From Salvator merianae (lineage: Eukaryota > Chordata > Lepidosauria > Squamata > Teiidae), in the NCBI GenBank assembly GCA_003586115.2, contig QVOM02000025.1:81276879-81340878 (forward strand): a stretch of 64,000 bases of DNA, given 5' to 3'. Shown one piece after another: positions 31,781 to 41,336 of this stretch (position 1 is its first letter; every line of letters begins with the position of its first letter). Both the position numbers and the translations under genes were made by a program. The notes under the pieces were generated by a model, which had not been told where the DNA came from, did not search any database, and was given only the letters and a program-made list of their open reading frames with translations.

Positions 31781-31863
31781 TCTCTCTTGTTTTTTTTTTT
31801 TCTTTCTCCCATCCCATCNTCTCCCTCTCTCTTGTTTTTTTTTTTTCTTTCTCCCATCCCATC
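31781..31863. repeat. Perfect 38-bp direct repeat separated by a single N
   Basis: TCTCTCTTGT, twelve T in total, then CTTTCTCCCATCCCATC occurs at 31781-31818 and again identically at 31826-31863. The undetermined base (N) at 31819 lies between the copies. Identity of both copies, including the T run length, next to an N suggests an assembly join error in a hard-to-sequence pyrimidine tract. Confidence 0.75.
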
Positions 31864-32111
31864 CCCTTCCCTTCCCTCTTTTTTTCTTTCCTTTTTCCCC
31901 TCCCCTTTCGCATTTACCTTCTTTTGCTTCTGCCTTCCTCCTTTCCTTTCCTCCCTCTCGCTAAGGCTCGCGACGAGGGGCGCTCTCGCTCGGGGGAGGA
32001 GGGCAGCAGCACCAGCAGCCCCCGCAACAATAGAGCTTGCAGGCTCCTCCGAGCAGCTGCCCGTCTCGCGCCCCGTTTCCCGCGTCCAGGACCCGGCGAA
32101 AAGGGAGCCCC

Positions 32112-32218
32112 ATGGAGATATGAGGAGCGCCGGCGCCAGCAGCCCCAGCCGCAGCAGCAGCAGCAGCAGCCCCGCCGCCGTCGCTCCCTCCGCGAACATG
32201 GAACGAGCAAGAAACTAA
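32112..32218 (+). other. Upstream ORFs in the putative 5' leader
   Basis: ATG at 32112 opens a three-codon ORF (stop at 32121-32123). An overlapping ATG at 32120 opens a 32-codon ORF ending at 32218. It starts MRSAGASSPSR and contains a serine run encoded by the (CAG)6 tract at 32152-32169. A third mini-ORF (MGV) lies at 32281-32292, overlapping the next start by one base. If the leader is transcribed as modelled, these would be expected to reduce initiation at 32292. Transcription and start usage are inferred. Confidence 0.4.
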
Positions 32219-32291
32219 AAGCGCGAAGAAGCCAGCAAGCAACCAGCAAGCAGTCGCCTCTCCCAGTTGGAGCCGCAGTTATGGGGGTTTA

Positions 32292-32345
32292 ATGGACCGG
32301 ATGCTGGCCAGTTGCAACGGGGTATTTTGCAGCTTTGCCGGGGAG
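32292..32345 (+). CDS. Possible 18-codon coding start in first exon, gene unknown
   Basis: ATG at 32292 (G at +4) opens a frame of 18 codons, MDRMLASCNGVFCSFAGE, that runs exactly to a strong GTGAGC donor in phase 0. The position at the end of a CpG-island exon fits a short N-terminal coding exon followed by a long intron. I do not recognise the peptide and saw no continuing exon in the window. The whole exon could equally be untranslated, with the true start in exon 2. Confidence 0.3.
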
Positions 32346-32356
32346 GTGAGCCATGG

Positions 32357-32420
32357 TGATGACGATAATAATAATAATAAATAATAATAATAGTCATAAT
32401 AATGATAACGATAGGCATAT
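32357..32420. repeat. (AAT)n-type microsatellite
   Basis: GATGACGATAATAATAATAA is followed by further ATAATAATAATAG and ATAATGATAACGATAGG units just inside the putative intron. Confidence 0.7.
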
Positions 32421-32504
32421 TTTAGGATCTGTCCGCGTCTCTCTGCTTTGAGCACCTTTCTAGAGGGGTTCCTTTTGCAACTTGGGTGGGGGGGAGACTG
32501 CATC

Positions 32505-32836
32505 CGCGCGCGCGCGCGCACGCAGTGAAAGAAAGTGGCGTGAAAGCGGCTTGAAGGTGGTACCAGCATCCGCACACTACTGCCTCCATTCCGCACGGAA
32601 GGCCAGAAAATGCACATTTAAAGGCCTGTAATGTGGATTAGAGGTGGGATGGGAACACGGGGGTCCACATTACCACCTCTCTAAGCCGCTTTCGAGCCAC
32701 TTCTTTCACCGGTACAGATGCAGCAGCCTTGGTTCCCTTTTGACTCCCCACTTTACAGCCTACCGGCGGCTGCTACAACCAGCGGCTTTACTGTGATGCC
32801 GAATCGTAAGCTGGGGGTGCGTGCGTGCGTGCGTGC
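32505..32836. repeat. Two alternating purine-pyrimidine tracts
   Basis: CGCGCGCGCGCGCGC at 32505-32519 and GTGCGTGCGTGCGTGCGTGC at 32817-32836 are short tracts with strong Z-DNA potential. They lie 160 and 470 bp downstream of the putative splice donor. Confidence 0.7.
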
Positions 32837-35166
32837 AGCCGCCTCGGGAGGCAAAGGGTTAATCCTGGCATTCTTCACAGCCGGCTTGCCTGTAACTCAT
32901 TCTTGTGCAGACGTGTTTGCATAGACCGTTTGCTACTACAGTTAGGCCATATAGCAGAGTTGAAGCAAGATCAGATAGGGATTTTTAGGTGTCTCTCTCG
33001 GGCTGTTGGGTGCTTTTCGTGTCTTCTGCTTGCTCCCTGAAGATTTGCAAAATGCTGCCCCGAAACTGAAGTTTCACGCCTGTTCCAAAATATACTTGCA
33101 GGCTACCTCATAAAATCGTGCTTCTTTTTTTTTTTTTTTTTTGCGTGCACTTTACAACAGAGGCCATGTGTAAACATTCCTCGTGGTATTGTTTATATAA
33201 TACATGTGGGGCTCTTTAAAAGGCACACTGTTGCACGATAGGCCACGCTTTGGGTCCTGAATCATTGATGCGTTTCTTGATCAAATGCATGCAATAGGTT
33301 TGCAATGGGATATGCGCCGTCAGATTGTTTCAGGATATTAAAATGTTTAAGCAGGTAGCGCATAGTTGATGTGGAAGTCATGCACGTTCAGTCGTCCCAT
33401 GGTGCTTGGATTTTTTATGCAGTATACTTAAGCAGGATTCCCTTGCATCTGGGGGCTTTGATTTTCCTTTTTCTAAAGTTTTTCAAGTCCAGCCACGAAT
33501 GTCCAATTTCTTTTCTCTGGGCTTTGGAAACACTGTTGTGACAAGACATCCGTCAGGACTGCAGAGGGTGTTTTTTTTGGAAGTCCACGGCCTTTGAATT
33601 GCCAGTCTGTGCTTTTTGAAATACCTCACATGCTGCGCATTTCCCCCTGAAGGCCTTCCGAGGTGCAAATCGATCTTGCACTGTTGTGCCCAGTGAGTTA
33701 CTATTTTTGAACAGTGGTCCTTTGCCGACGTTGTGCGTCTGTTCCTGTTCCGAGCTTGCGCTTGTTTACATCTAGCTTGCAGGCTGCTGGTTACGTCATT
33801 GTGGCTGGGAGACGGATTGCAGAATACGGAGTGTTGTGCCTGCATTTGAAATGTTATTGGGTCCGACCAAAGTCCGTTGCACCAAAGGCCCAGGAGCCGG
33901 TTGCTGGTGGGCAGCTGCAATTCTTTTCTTCGTGTGCCCACCCTGTTCCTTTCTTCCCAAGGTTCTGTTGTGCAGCGCCAGATTGCATCGAGCTGGCCCT
34001 AGTGCTGTGAGTCAGAGGGGAAGAGTCGTTCCAAGCAAACGGTTGCAGTTGGAAAAGGCCAAACCTGTTCGTAAGGGAGTCCTGTACCAATGCAACATTG
34101 ATTGCAGGCATTTAGTTGGGGTTTTGGTCCAGGGCAGCTGCAGGAGGCTTTCATGCAAGCAGAGAAAGAGGGCTGGACAGAGGAGTGGCTAGCCTCTGGA
34201 CAGTCTTTTGCCAGTGGGCCTGAAGATCTTATTTCACTGGTTTTATGTTGCAGCCGCATATCGCAAGCGAGTATTAACTATAAAAAGAAAGGCTGAGGGT
34301 TAAAAAAGTGCAGCCCAAGCAGATCACTGGCTGCCAAAGGATTATTTATTATACTTTATTTCCTGATGCTTCAGAGAGTAAAAAAATAAAAACCACAACA
34401 AAGAGGTCCTTGCTCTATGGAGCTTCCAGAAGTTCCTAGTCTGGAGCAGCACAAAGTGGGCCGAATTAGCGTTTCATCTCAACCACAGAAGTGTGGGAAA
34501 GGTGCCCTACATAGGATCAGAGCCTTGGTTCATCAAAGTCAGTGCTGCCTGCACAGCTGGCAGCAGCTGTCCTGGGATGTGGACAGGGTTCCTATGTGCA
34601 GGGAGGACATGATGCCTTCTGTGACTGAGCTGCAGCCCAACCCCGTCAAGTATAGGGAGCCTGTGGTTGCCCAGGTGGCACTAAATTACAGCCCATCTGT
34701 ATCTACTGCCCACGTGGCCTGCAGTGCAAATGCTTTGCTGAAGGACCAAGTCAGACTTATGCTAGGCCTGGTTGTATTCATATCTCAGCTGCACTTGTCA
34801 AAGCTGCAAAGAGCAAGATCTAAAGCATAGGACTGTATTTGATGCTTTTCAAGTCTCATCGTCCCCTTTAAAAACAAAGCAAAGTTTCCAGGGCATCATC
34901 AGAAGTCTGAGGGGGGGCTGAGGTAGATAATTGGTGAGGGCACAGGACAGGGCAAAGCAAAATGATTTTCCCCGTGATTAGTGAAAGCAGAGCAATAGAC
35001 TGAAATTATAGCTTTGATTGTCGTGCAAAAGGAACTTCTGACATCTCCAGTTAGGCCTGGAAAAGTTCAATTCCTGAGCCCCTGAGAAATCACTGCAACT
35101 CAGTGGAAAATGATCACTAATCTGATATAGTTCAGTAGAAGACAACTTCCTCTGTTCCTTAAAGTA
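32837..35166. other. Putative intron 1, largely unique sequence
   Basis: A fairly repeat-poor 2.3-kb stretch with a T run at 33126-33142. Overlapping short frames at 33714-34296 on both strands have no domain resemblance. Scarcity of recognisable repeats next to a promoter makes embedded regulatory sequence plausible, but nothing specific can be named. A 137-codon frame at 34417-34830 likewise shows no recognisable family and no flanking acceptor and donor pair that I trust. Confidence 0.4.
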
Positions 35167-35750
35167 CAGTCATCCCTCGTATAACACTGTGGTTTGGTTG
35201 CCAGAAACCTCTGTGTCGTGTGAAACCATGTGATAGAAGTAATTGCTGCCAGTGGAAAACTGGTTGCTGGAATCATGGGGGCCCAGTCTACCACTGTTTG
35301 CCAGTGGCACTACAGAGAGGTGCCCCAGTCAACACATGTATGGCACTGCTAGGGGGAGAGCCAGGCTGCATGCAGACATCTCTAAGTTAATCTGATATAT
35401 TTGGATATTCCAGAATTAAGCATGGCTATACTGAAATATCCAGACTTTATTCTGGAATATCCAAATATAGCAGAATAAGTAAGTGGTGTCTGGATGCAGC
35501 CTCTGTCTACCTGTGACACTGTAGAAGGGGGTTCAGTCTATTAGTTTAAGTCAAGGATGCTTCAGAAGCAAAATCACACGACTGGAAGTTTCCAAGCTTA
35601 TATGAAGCAAGTGAAGTCACGTTTGACCAACCACATGTAAACAGAGTCTGGCTCACAAAACCATCTGCTATGCAAGGGAAGCCGTGGTTGACCAACCACG
35701 TGAAAGGGAAACTGTGTTACATAAGGACTGTGTTATGCAAGGGAAAACTG
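35167..35750. mobile_element. Tigger-like (Tc1/mariner) non-autonomous element
   Basis: The left end CAGTCATCCCTCGTATAACA and right end (complement) CAGTTTTCCCTTGCATAACA form a good TIR. TA precedes the left end; the right flank is GA, so the duplication is not intact. A related, shorter copy is at 44791-45044. A family-A element (35364-35501) is nested inside. GTTGACCAACCACGTG motifs are repeated in the right half. Confidence 0.65.
35364..35501. mobile_element. Short palindromic family-A element, 138 bp
   Basis: Starts GGCTGCATGCAGACATC and ends GGTGTCTGGATGCAGCC. Internal arms (TTTGGATATTCCAGAATTAA and TTATTCTGGAATATCCAAAT) make the element a long hairpin. Flanks CCA and TCT do not match. 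It lies inside the Tigger-like element. Confidence 0.75.
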
Positions 35751-35770
35751 GACTGTGTGTGGGGGGGTTG

Positions 35771-35772
<2 letters not shown>

Positions 35773-35811
<39 letters not shown>
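35773..35811. repeat. Homopolymer run of 39 T
   Basis: An uninterrupted T run directly follows GGGGGGGTTGGG. It has no recognisable retroelement body on either side that would explain it as a poly(A) tail. Confidence 0.85.
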
Positions 35812-35814
<3 letters not shown>

Positions 35815-36473
35815 TCTTGCCTTTTAAAAAAAGAGGTGAAAAAGAATCACCTTTCCTTAAAGCAGATTATTATTATTTCTCTTCAAGCATGGAACATATT
35901 GTTTCTGGTGTCATAAAGGATTTACATAAAAATAACGAAAGTATTTTTTTTAAATCAGGTTTTGTCCTGTGTTTTTTCCTGCAGGCTTGGCAGGAGAGGT
36001 TTGGCACTGGACTTTTATTCTCCATTTTCAGATCGAGAGGGGATTGCCGAGTCTGGGGTTGTGTTCAGGCCTGAGCTAATTGCACTAAATTGCTGCTTAA
36101 TTGCACAGGCATGCTTATACCTCTTGGATCTTTTTTGCAAGGGAGGGGAACTCTGCAATAAAGCAAGGAAAGCCCCGGGCTGGCAGTTTGATGAGGGCTG
36201 CGTCATGTGGACAGGATGTCTGTGCTTTATGGGGCTGGCAGGTTGCCAACAGCATGGTGAAGGGGACATTGTGTAGCTGGGTGGTTGAAATGAGCGCTGT
36301 TTTACCCCAAGTTTTGCCCATTAATAGCCCATCTGAGAAATGGTAGCTTCCTGAGGCATTAGGGGACATTATGGTAGAGGTGAGATGTTTGCTTCTGAGA
36401 GCAATCTGATGGACAGTTACTGAGAAGGAGGCCCCGCTAAATTCCCTGGGACTTACGTAGAAGTAGAACTTAA
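35812..36473. other. No recognised feature
   Basis: Overlapping frames of 74-104 codons on both strands at 35962-36369 are unrecognised. No repeat identified. Confidence 0.4.
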
Positions 36474-36545
36474 ATTTTATTTATTAATTTATTTTAGAAT
36501 TTATATCTCCCCGCTTCACCAAAAGTTCCCAGGGTGACTCACAAG
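36474..36545 (-). mobile_element. L2-type LINE 3' tail fragment
   Basis: TTTATTTATTAATTTATTTT, TATATCTCCCCGCTTCACC and CCCAGGGTGACTCACAA is the complement of the L2 3' end, truncated after about 70 bp where a CR1-like copy begins. Confidence 0.6.
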
Positions 36546-36935
36546 AATAAGAACATAAAAGGAGCCCTGCTGGATCAGGCCACGGCGCATCTAGTCCAGC
36601 ATCCTGTTTCCCACAGTGGCCCACCAATTGCCAATGCGCATTCTCAAGAAGAAGACAAAGGCAGAACCTTCACCTGCTTTCAACTCCCTGCAAATGGGTT
36701 TTACAGGCATCCTGCCTGTCTCTCCACCCTGGAGGCAGTACCTAGGCATCCATTCTAGTAGCCATTGATGCACCTAACCTCCATGAATCTGTCCAATCCA
36801 TTCTTAAAGCTGTCCAGGCTGACTGCTGTCACCACCTCTTTCAGTAATAAATTTCATAGACTGATAGCCGTCTGGGTGAAAAAATTTCTTCCCCTTGTCG
36901 GTCCTAACTTTCCTACCCATCAGCTTCATAGAGTG
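36546..36935 (-). mobile_element. CR1-like LINE 3' fragment
   Basis: Plus-strand text AAGAACATAAAAGGAGCCCT, TGGATCAGGCCACGGCGCAT and CTAGTCCAGCATCCTGTTTC continues through CTCCATGAATCTGTCCAATC and CGTCTGGGTGAAAAAATTTC. It is the complement of the CR1/L3-type 3' end common in squamates. The other copies in this window (39168, 42600, 45738, 60858, 62320) align in the same order. Confidence 0.75.
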
Positions 36936-36937
36936 AA

Positions 36938-37015
36938 AAAGATAAAATATGCAGAATAAAATCAAGAAGATAAAATATATAAAAATAAAATTAAAAAGAT
37001 AAAATATACAGAATA
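36938..37015. repeat. AT-rich short tandem repeat (GATAAAATATA units)
   Basis: AAAGATAAAATATGCAGAAT, AAGATAAAATATATAAAAAT and AAAGATAAAATATACAGAAT recur with spacers of about 20-30 bp. The tract abuts the 5' end of the CR1-like fragment. Confidence 0.6.
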
Positions 37016-37854
37016 TTCCTAAAATATATTTAAGCAAAGAATATTTGCCAATCTTTATTTCACCTGATAATCTCAATTGACTGCACATCTGTTCATTGCT
37101 AACGGTTTTAGTAGAGAAATGACTAACCGTTGTTGGCACTGTTAACCTCTGCACCAGGTCAGCTCTTTATATCAGTTTAAAAAGGCCTTCTGGGCTGGCT
37201 GTGAACTTGCCTACAAAACTTTTGGGGGAGATAACACATCGTGATCTTTGCTGCACTGTACCAAATATTTTTTTACTTTGCATGACTATGCAGTCCAAGG
37301 GATTGGCAGGAGTGATTTCACTTCCTTTCCACACCCCGTTTAAAGATCGGTGTTTTGGAAGCTTCTTCTGAAGTTTCCTTTCCTCAAGCTTTTTCTTTTT
37401 AAAAAAAAAAAATATTCTCAGTTATTCCGTAGGGCTGGTTTTCTTTGCAGTTTGCAGGATGTAGCTGACAGCAGCTCTTTTATTTACAGAGGAACCAGAA
37501 ATAATTAATTCATTTTCTTGAGAAATTTCCTCTTGGCTGTTTGTTTCAGTTATTTTTTCCTGTGGTTAAAAGTTTTTTTTCTTTTTGGACTCTGCTAGCA
37601 GACACGTTATACCTTTCTGTCTGTGGGCTGTGTTGTCTGGTATAACACACTGACTGTCTGTTGCCATTTGGGAAGTCAAGGAATTTGTAAATTAGGGGAA
37701 CCTCTGCTTTTTCACATGTTTTTTAAATGCAATTCCAAGGATCGTCTTTGATCACTAGGCATGTTGGTTGGGACTTATGGGAGTTGTAGTGATATCAGCC
37801 TGCACAGTGCATGACTTGGGCCCCTGATATTCAAAGGATCATCTTCTCCTGTAC
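37016..37854. other. No recognised gene; possible conserved non-coding patch
   Basis: 37440-37560 contains AAATAATTAATTCATTTTC and GACAGCAGCTCTTTTATTT in otherwise repeat-free sequence. The rest is unclassified. Confidence 0.3.
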
Positions 37855-38270
37855 AGGTTCAGATCTTCTGGGGAGGCCCTCCAGTGGGTTCTGTTGACTG
37901 ATGAGAATTATGGGTTGATGATTAGGTGGAGGTCCTTCTCTGTGGTGGCCCCAGACATTGGAAAAATCTCCTCCAAGAAGTATACCCAACTCAAATGGTA
38001 AAGATGTCATTTGGTGCCTGGTAAAAACAACTCTTCAACTATGCTGTTGGAAATTTGTACTTTCTGGCCTATAGGTTTCGCTTTTAGCTTGGGCTTTTAC
38101 GTATTTGATTATTTTTTTGTTTTATGTAGATTTTTCATTTGGTGTAGATTTTAGGTATTACTGTGTAGAGTTTAGTATTTTTGTGTAGAATCTATTTTAA
38201 GTTTTTATGAATTTTATTTGTTGTTTACACTTGTTCACTGCCCTGGGACCTTGGTTTTTCTAAACAAAAA
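37855..38270 (+). mobile_element. L2-type LINE 3' fragment
   Basis: GGTCCTTCTCTGTGGTGGCC, CCAGACATTGGAAAAATCTC and CAAGAAGTATACCC correspond to the AFSVVAP-LW motif and C-terminus of L2 ORF2. TTCACTGCCCTGGGACCTTG near 38232 is the 3' tail. Decayed. Confidence 0.6.
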
Positions 38271-38535
38271 AATTCATCTCAAAAGTCAAATGAGCTATAC
38301 TTGCTGCAAACTAAGTTCAAGGAAAAAAAAAAGAAATCTCATTCCTAGGCAGCCTGGCCCAACTTAAAACATTCTCCTAAGACAAATGTGAACAGTTTTT
38401 GCAGGCATGAAACTCTCATACTTTGAGCGTGTGATGTGAATAAATCAAAATGGAAGTTTTCGTTGTTGAGGGAAGCGGATGCGGGAGAAGATGAAGAAGG
38501 GAAAACGATGTGCAAGGTGGCTGGATAGAATCAGA
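38271..38535. other. No recognised feature
   Basis: AT-rich unclassified sequence between an L2 end and a TIR element. Confidence 0.4.
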
Positions 38536-39075
38536 GGCTGCCTGCAGACAGCGAGGTCTCCCAATTGCCTCTTGGCATGCCTGCCGGACAGCAGGGCAAA
38601 ATCGCGGAATATTCTGGCACTTGCTCCCATCCTGCATCTGATGGCGAAATACAGGAAGTGCACAGACTCCCACCCCTGCACTCATGCAGTTCTGGGTATT
38701 TTCATCTAGGGCCTGCCCCCATGCTGAGGCTGTCAGATAATCAGCTGAACTAATTATCCTAGCCATACAGAAAGCCAGAAGAGAGCCTAGTATATCTGAT
38801 ATTCGGCTGTTTTTTTAGCCAAACTTGGCAGCCCTGCCGCATACTTGTGCAGATGGTATTTCCATCTGGGGGAAAAAAAACACAAAACCAGAAGCAAGTG
38901 CCAGACAAGGTAAGTTATATCACCATTTTGGAAAAAAAAAATGGGATCAGAATCTTTTTTTCCAAATAGAGATATTCCAGGATTTCTCTCTGCATCCTGA
39001 GACGGTGCTGGGATTGCCAGGATGCGTGTGGCAGTCTCAATATAGTGCCATTTTAGACCCTGTCTGGATGCGGCC
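38536..39075. mobile_element. Long family-A DNA transposon with AGA target duplication
   Basis: 540 bp beginning GGCTGCCTGCAGACAGCG and ending CTGTCTGGATGCGGCC. AGA occurs on both sides (38533-38535 and 39076-39078). The interior has an inverted pair (GTGCAGATGGTATTTCCATC region) and the module GGGATTGCCAGGATGCGTGT then GGCAGTCTCAATATAGTGCC, shared with 41235-41300 and 49876-49922. No transposase coding. Short frames on both strands reflect the hairpin structure. Confidence 0.75.
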
Positions 39076-39167
39076 AGAAAGATTACTGGCATATCCTTGG
39101 AAGAGCCACAGGATATTTGCTGGAGACAGGTGAGAATGGGTGTGTCCCCTACAGGAAATGAACTTGG

Positions 39168-39410
39168 AACATAAGAGGAGCCCTGCTCGATCTGGCCACA
39201 GCCCATCTAGTCAGCATCCTGTCTCACATAGTGACCCACCAATTGCTTCCGGCCATTCTCAAGCAGAATAAAAAAGCAAAACCTTTACCTGCTCTCGACT
39301 TCCTGCAGATGACCTTTAGAGGCATCCTGCCTGTATCTCCAGTTTGGAGGTAAGTACTTGGGCATCCATTCTAGTATCCATTGATGCACCTGACAACTTG
39401 ACTCAACAGC
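39168..39410 (-). mobile_element. CR1-like LINE 3' fragment
   Basis: Plus-strand ACATAAGAGGAGCCCTGCTC, GCCCATCTAGTCAGCATCC, GAGGCATCCTGCCTGTATC and CATTGATGCACCTGACA match the CR1-like complement at 36546 in order. Truncated after about 240 bp. Confidence 0.75.
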
Positions 39411-39984
39411 AACAAATCTTCCGTCCTTCGACCCAAACTAGGCCACATTTAAGGTGCAAAATGAAATGGAGACCAACAAGAACTGTTTGAGCATCTTACA
39501 GCATTTCTAAGGTTTCAGTTCTTAGGATAAAATCTCTTAAAGCATGATGATACTAATCAAGACCAGGCTGATTCAGACATGCAGGGTTCTGTGATTTGAT
39601 TTCTGTGCCGTTGGTCTCTGTGTGCCTAATAGGAGCCAGCTGAATATGCCAGCATGTCCCATTGAGAAATACCACATTTGAGATGGTGCCATGTGATGGG
39701 ACTCTGGGAAATGAGGACTGCAACAATCTTATGTGTAAACACTCCTTTGATCTTATAGTTGTCAAATGATGAACATGGGAATTAATGCTGTGCAGCTTGT
39801 TGCCATATGCTGGGGTGCTCAACGGTCCCCCTCCATGTCTCTCTGGCGTGGAATGGTGGAGGGCCACTGTTGAGCACCCCTTTTCTATGTGTTTAATTTA
39901 TTATCTTAGAATTTATTATCTTATTATTTTGTTCCTCTGCTGGCAAAGTAATCAGTCATGAGAGCTTGCAGGAAAATTGAAACA
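39411..39984. other. No recognised feature
   Basis: A 104-codon minus-strand frame at 39553-39867 has no known domain. GGTGCTCAACGGTCCCCCTC and GGGCCACTGTTGAGCACCCC near 39813-39878 form an imperfect inverted pair. Confidence 0.35.
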
Positions 39985-40285
39985 AGTGTTTTAAGAACTG
40001 CTGGTGTGGCCCTCTTGGTTGTACTGCCACTTTCAGTAGTTAATGAAATGGAGAACCTGGGATAGGGCCTTCTCCGTGGCAGCCCCCAGACTATGCAATA
40101 GCCTCTTCCCTGAGGCATGCCAGGCACCTTCACTATTTATGTTTAGAAGATTGTTGAAGATGCACCTATTTACCCTGGCCTTTGGCTGAAGAAACAGGCG
40201 TTTTACATTTTTAGTGTGTTCATTTTAAAATTTTGTTCTTACTGTTGTAACCTGCCCTGAGACAACCAAATAAATAAATAAGTGC
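39985..40285 (+). mobile_element. L2-type LINE 3' fragment
   Basis: GATAGGGCCTTCTCCGTGGC, AGCCCCCAGACTATGCAATA, TGAAGATGCACCTATTTACC and then TACTGTTGTAACCTGCCCTG with an AAATAAATAAATAAG end. This is the L2 ORF2 C-terminus followed by its 3' tail, with a large gap in the UTR. Confidence 0.75.
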
Positions 40286-40552
40286 AAGCGCTAAAGCAAT
40301 TTAAGAGCAGAATTAACAAGCATTGAGTGATTAAACAGGATTAAAATGAAAGCTAAGCTTGTAGAGTAAATTATTTTTCTTCCTGGTGGCAAAAAGAAAA
40401 GAGAGTGAATATCAGAGGAAAGGATTTGATGTCTCTTTCTTAAGTTGTGCTGTTGTTATGAGCCTCTTCTCTCCCTCACGTTGTTGTAGCCACAAGGTTC
40501 TTGCTTAGTGCAGCTGTCCCAATTACCACAACAAGGGAATATAATGCTTTAT

Positions 40553-40596
<44 letters not shown>

Positions 40597-40728
40597 GCCA
40601 TGCTTTATTTATATATATATTCCTGAATGAAGCATGACTTTCATATAGATATAAATAAAGCCATGCTTTATTCTGGAATATCCAAATATAATACAGAATT
40701 AGTAAGGAATGTCTGGATGCAGCCCTAG
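40553..40728. repeat. (AT)n microsatellite and half of a family-A hairpin element
   Basis: A pure AT run covers about 40560-40592. It is followed by an inverted pair (CATGCTTTATTTATATATAT and ATATAAATAAAGCCATG) and the family-A right end (TTATTCTGGAATATCCAAAT, ATGTCTGGATGCAGCC). The left TIR is not recognisable, so this looks like a partial copy with an expanded AT-rich centre. Confidence 0.6.
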
Positions 40729-40884
40729 TTTATCACCTTCCTTTCTCCTCTTGAGCAAGCTGCCAATCCCATGAACTTACTTCCTGTTGAAGAAGTGGGC
40801 GACTTTATGCAGGCAATGCTTGTTTCACCCAGTTTCCTAGGCGATGTTGGAGGCCCTGCATATGGAAGACATGATTTGAAACAG

Positions 40885-41336
40885 GGTGTCTCCAGACAGC
40901 AAGAGGACTTTATGGAATCTTACTTAGATCCCAGAAGTGCCTCTTGCCAGTCCTGCCATACAGCAGGAGGCAATCCTGGGCTGTCACCTTCATCTTGATA
41001 TTTCATCACGATTCTCTACCTGGTTGAAATATCTGGATGTCAGCCGAATACCCACCTACTTTCCCTTTGTCCTTTCCCACACTTGGCTGACATCTGGGAA
41101 TTTTGACCAGGGAGAAAATCATCATGATACAACAGACATAGGTAAGACCCTGGCATTAGGGAAAACTCAACTTCGTTGGTGGATTTTCCATAATGCCAGG
41201 CTTTCGGATTTTTGATCCATTAACCAGGGACTAATTTGGGATTACCATGAATATGTGTGGCATGCTATAGATATGTGTGGCAGTCCAAATATAGTCCCGA
41301 GAGAGATGAGGATTTTTACCTGTGTCAGGAGGCACC
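40885..41336. mobile_element. Long family-A element, decayed
   Basis: Starts GGTGTCTCCAGACAGCAAG and ends CTGTGTCAGGAGGCACC. The interior includes GGGATTACCATGAATATGTG and GGCAGTCCAAATATAGTCCC, the module also found at 39010-39055 and 49876-49922. No clear target duplication. Confidence 0.55.

Larger units (their letters stand above)
31430..32350 (+). promoter_or_regulatory. CpG island promoter (rightward gene)
   Basis: About 900 bp of very GC-rich, CpG-dense sequence with GAGGCGGGGC Sp1-type boxes near 31630 and a long pyrimidine tract at 31765-31960. It ends at a good splice donor (GGGGAG then GTGAGC, intron from 32346). The flanks are clearly lower in GC. The direction is inferred from the donor and from the translation start candidates just before it. 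Long overlapping frames on both strands (310-330 codons) reflect the lack of AT-rich stop codons, not proteins. Confidence 0.75.

Noticed and set aside
31207..32218. Long overlapping frames of 330 (minus) and 310 (plus) codons
   Set aside because: They are low-complexity Ser/Pro/Arg or Lys/Glu translations of a GC-rich island and pyrimidine tract, open on both strands, include the N, and begin inside a SINE. They reflect composition, not protein.
34417..34830. 137-codon plus-strand frame in the putative intron
   Set aside because: No domain, no trusted splice sites, and composition like its surroundings.
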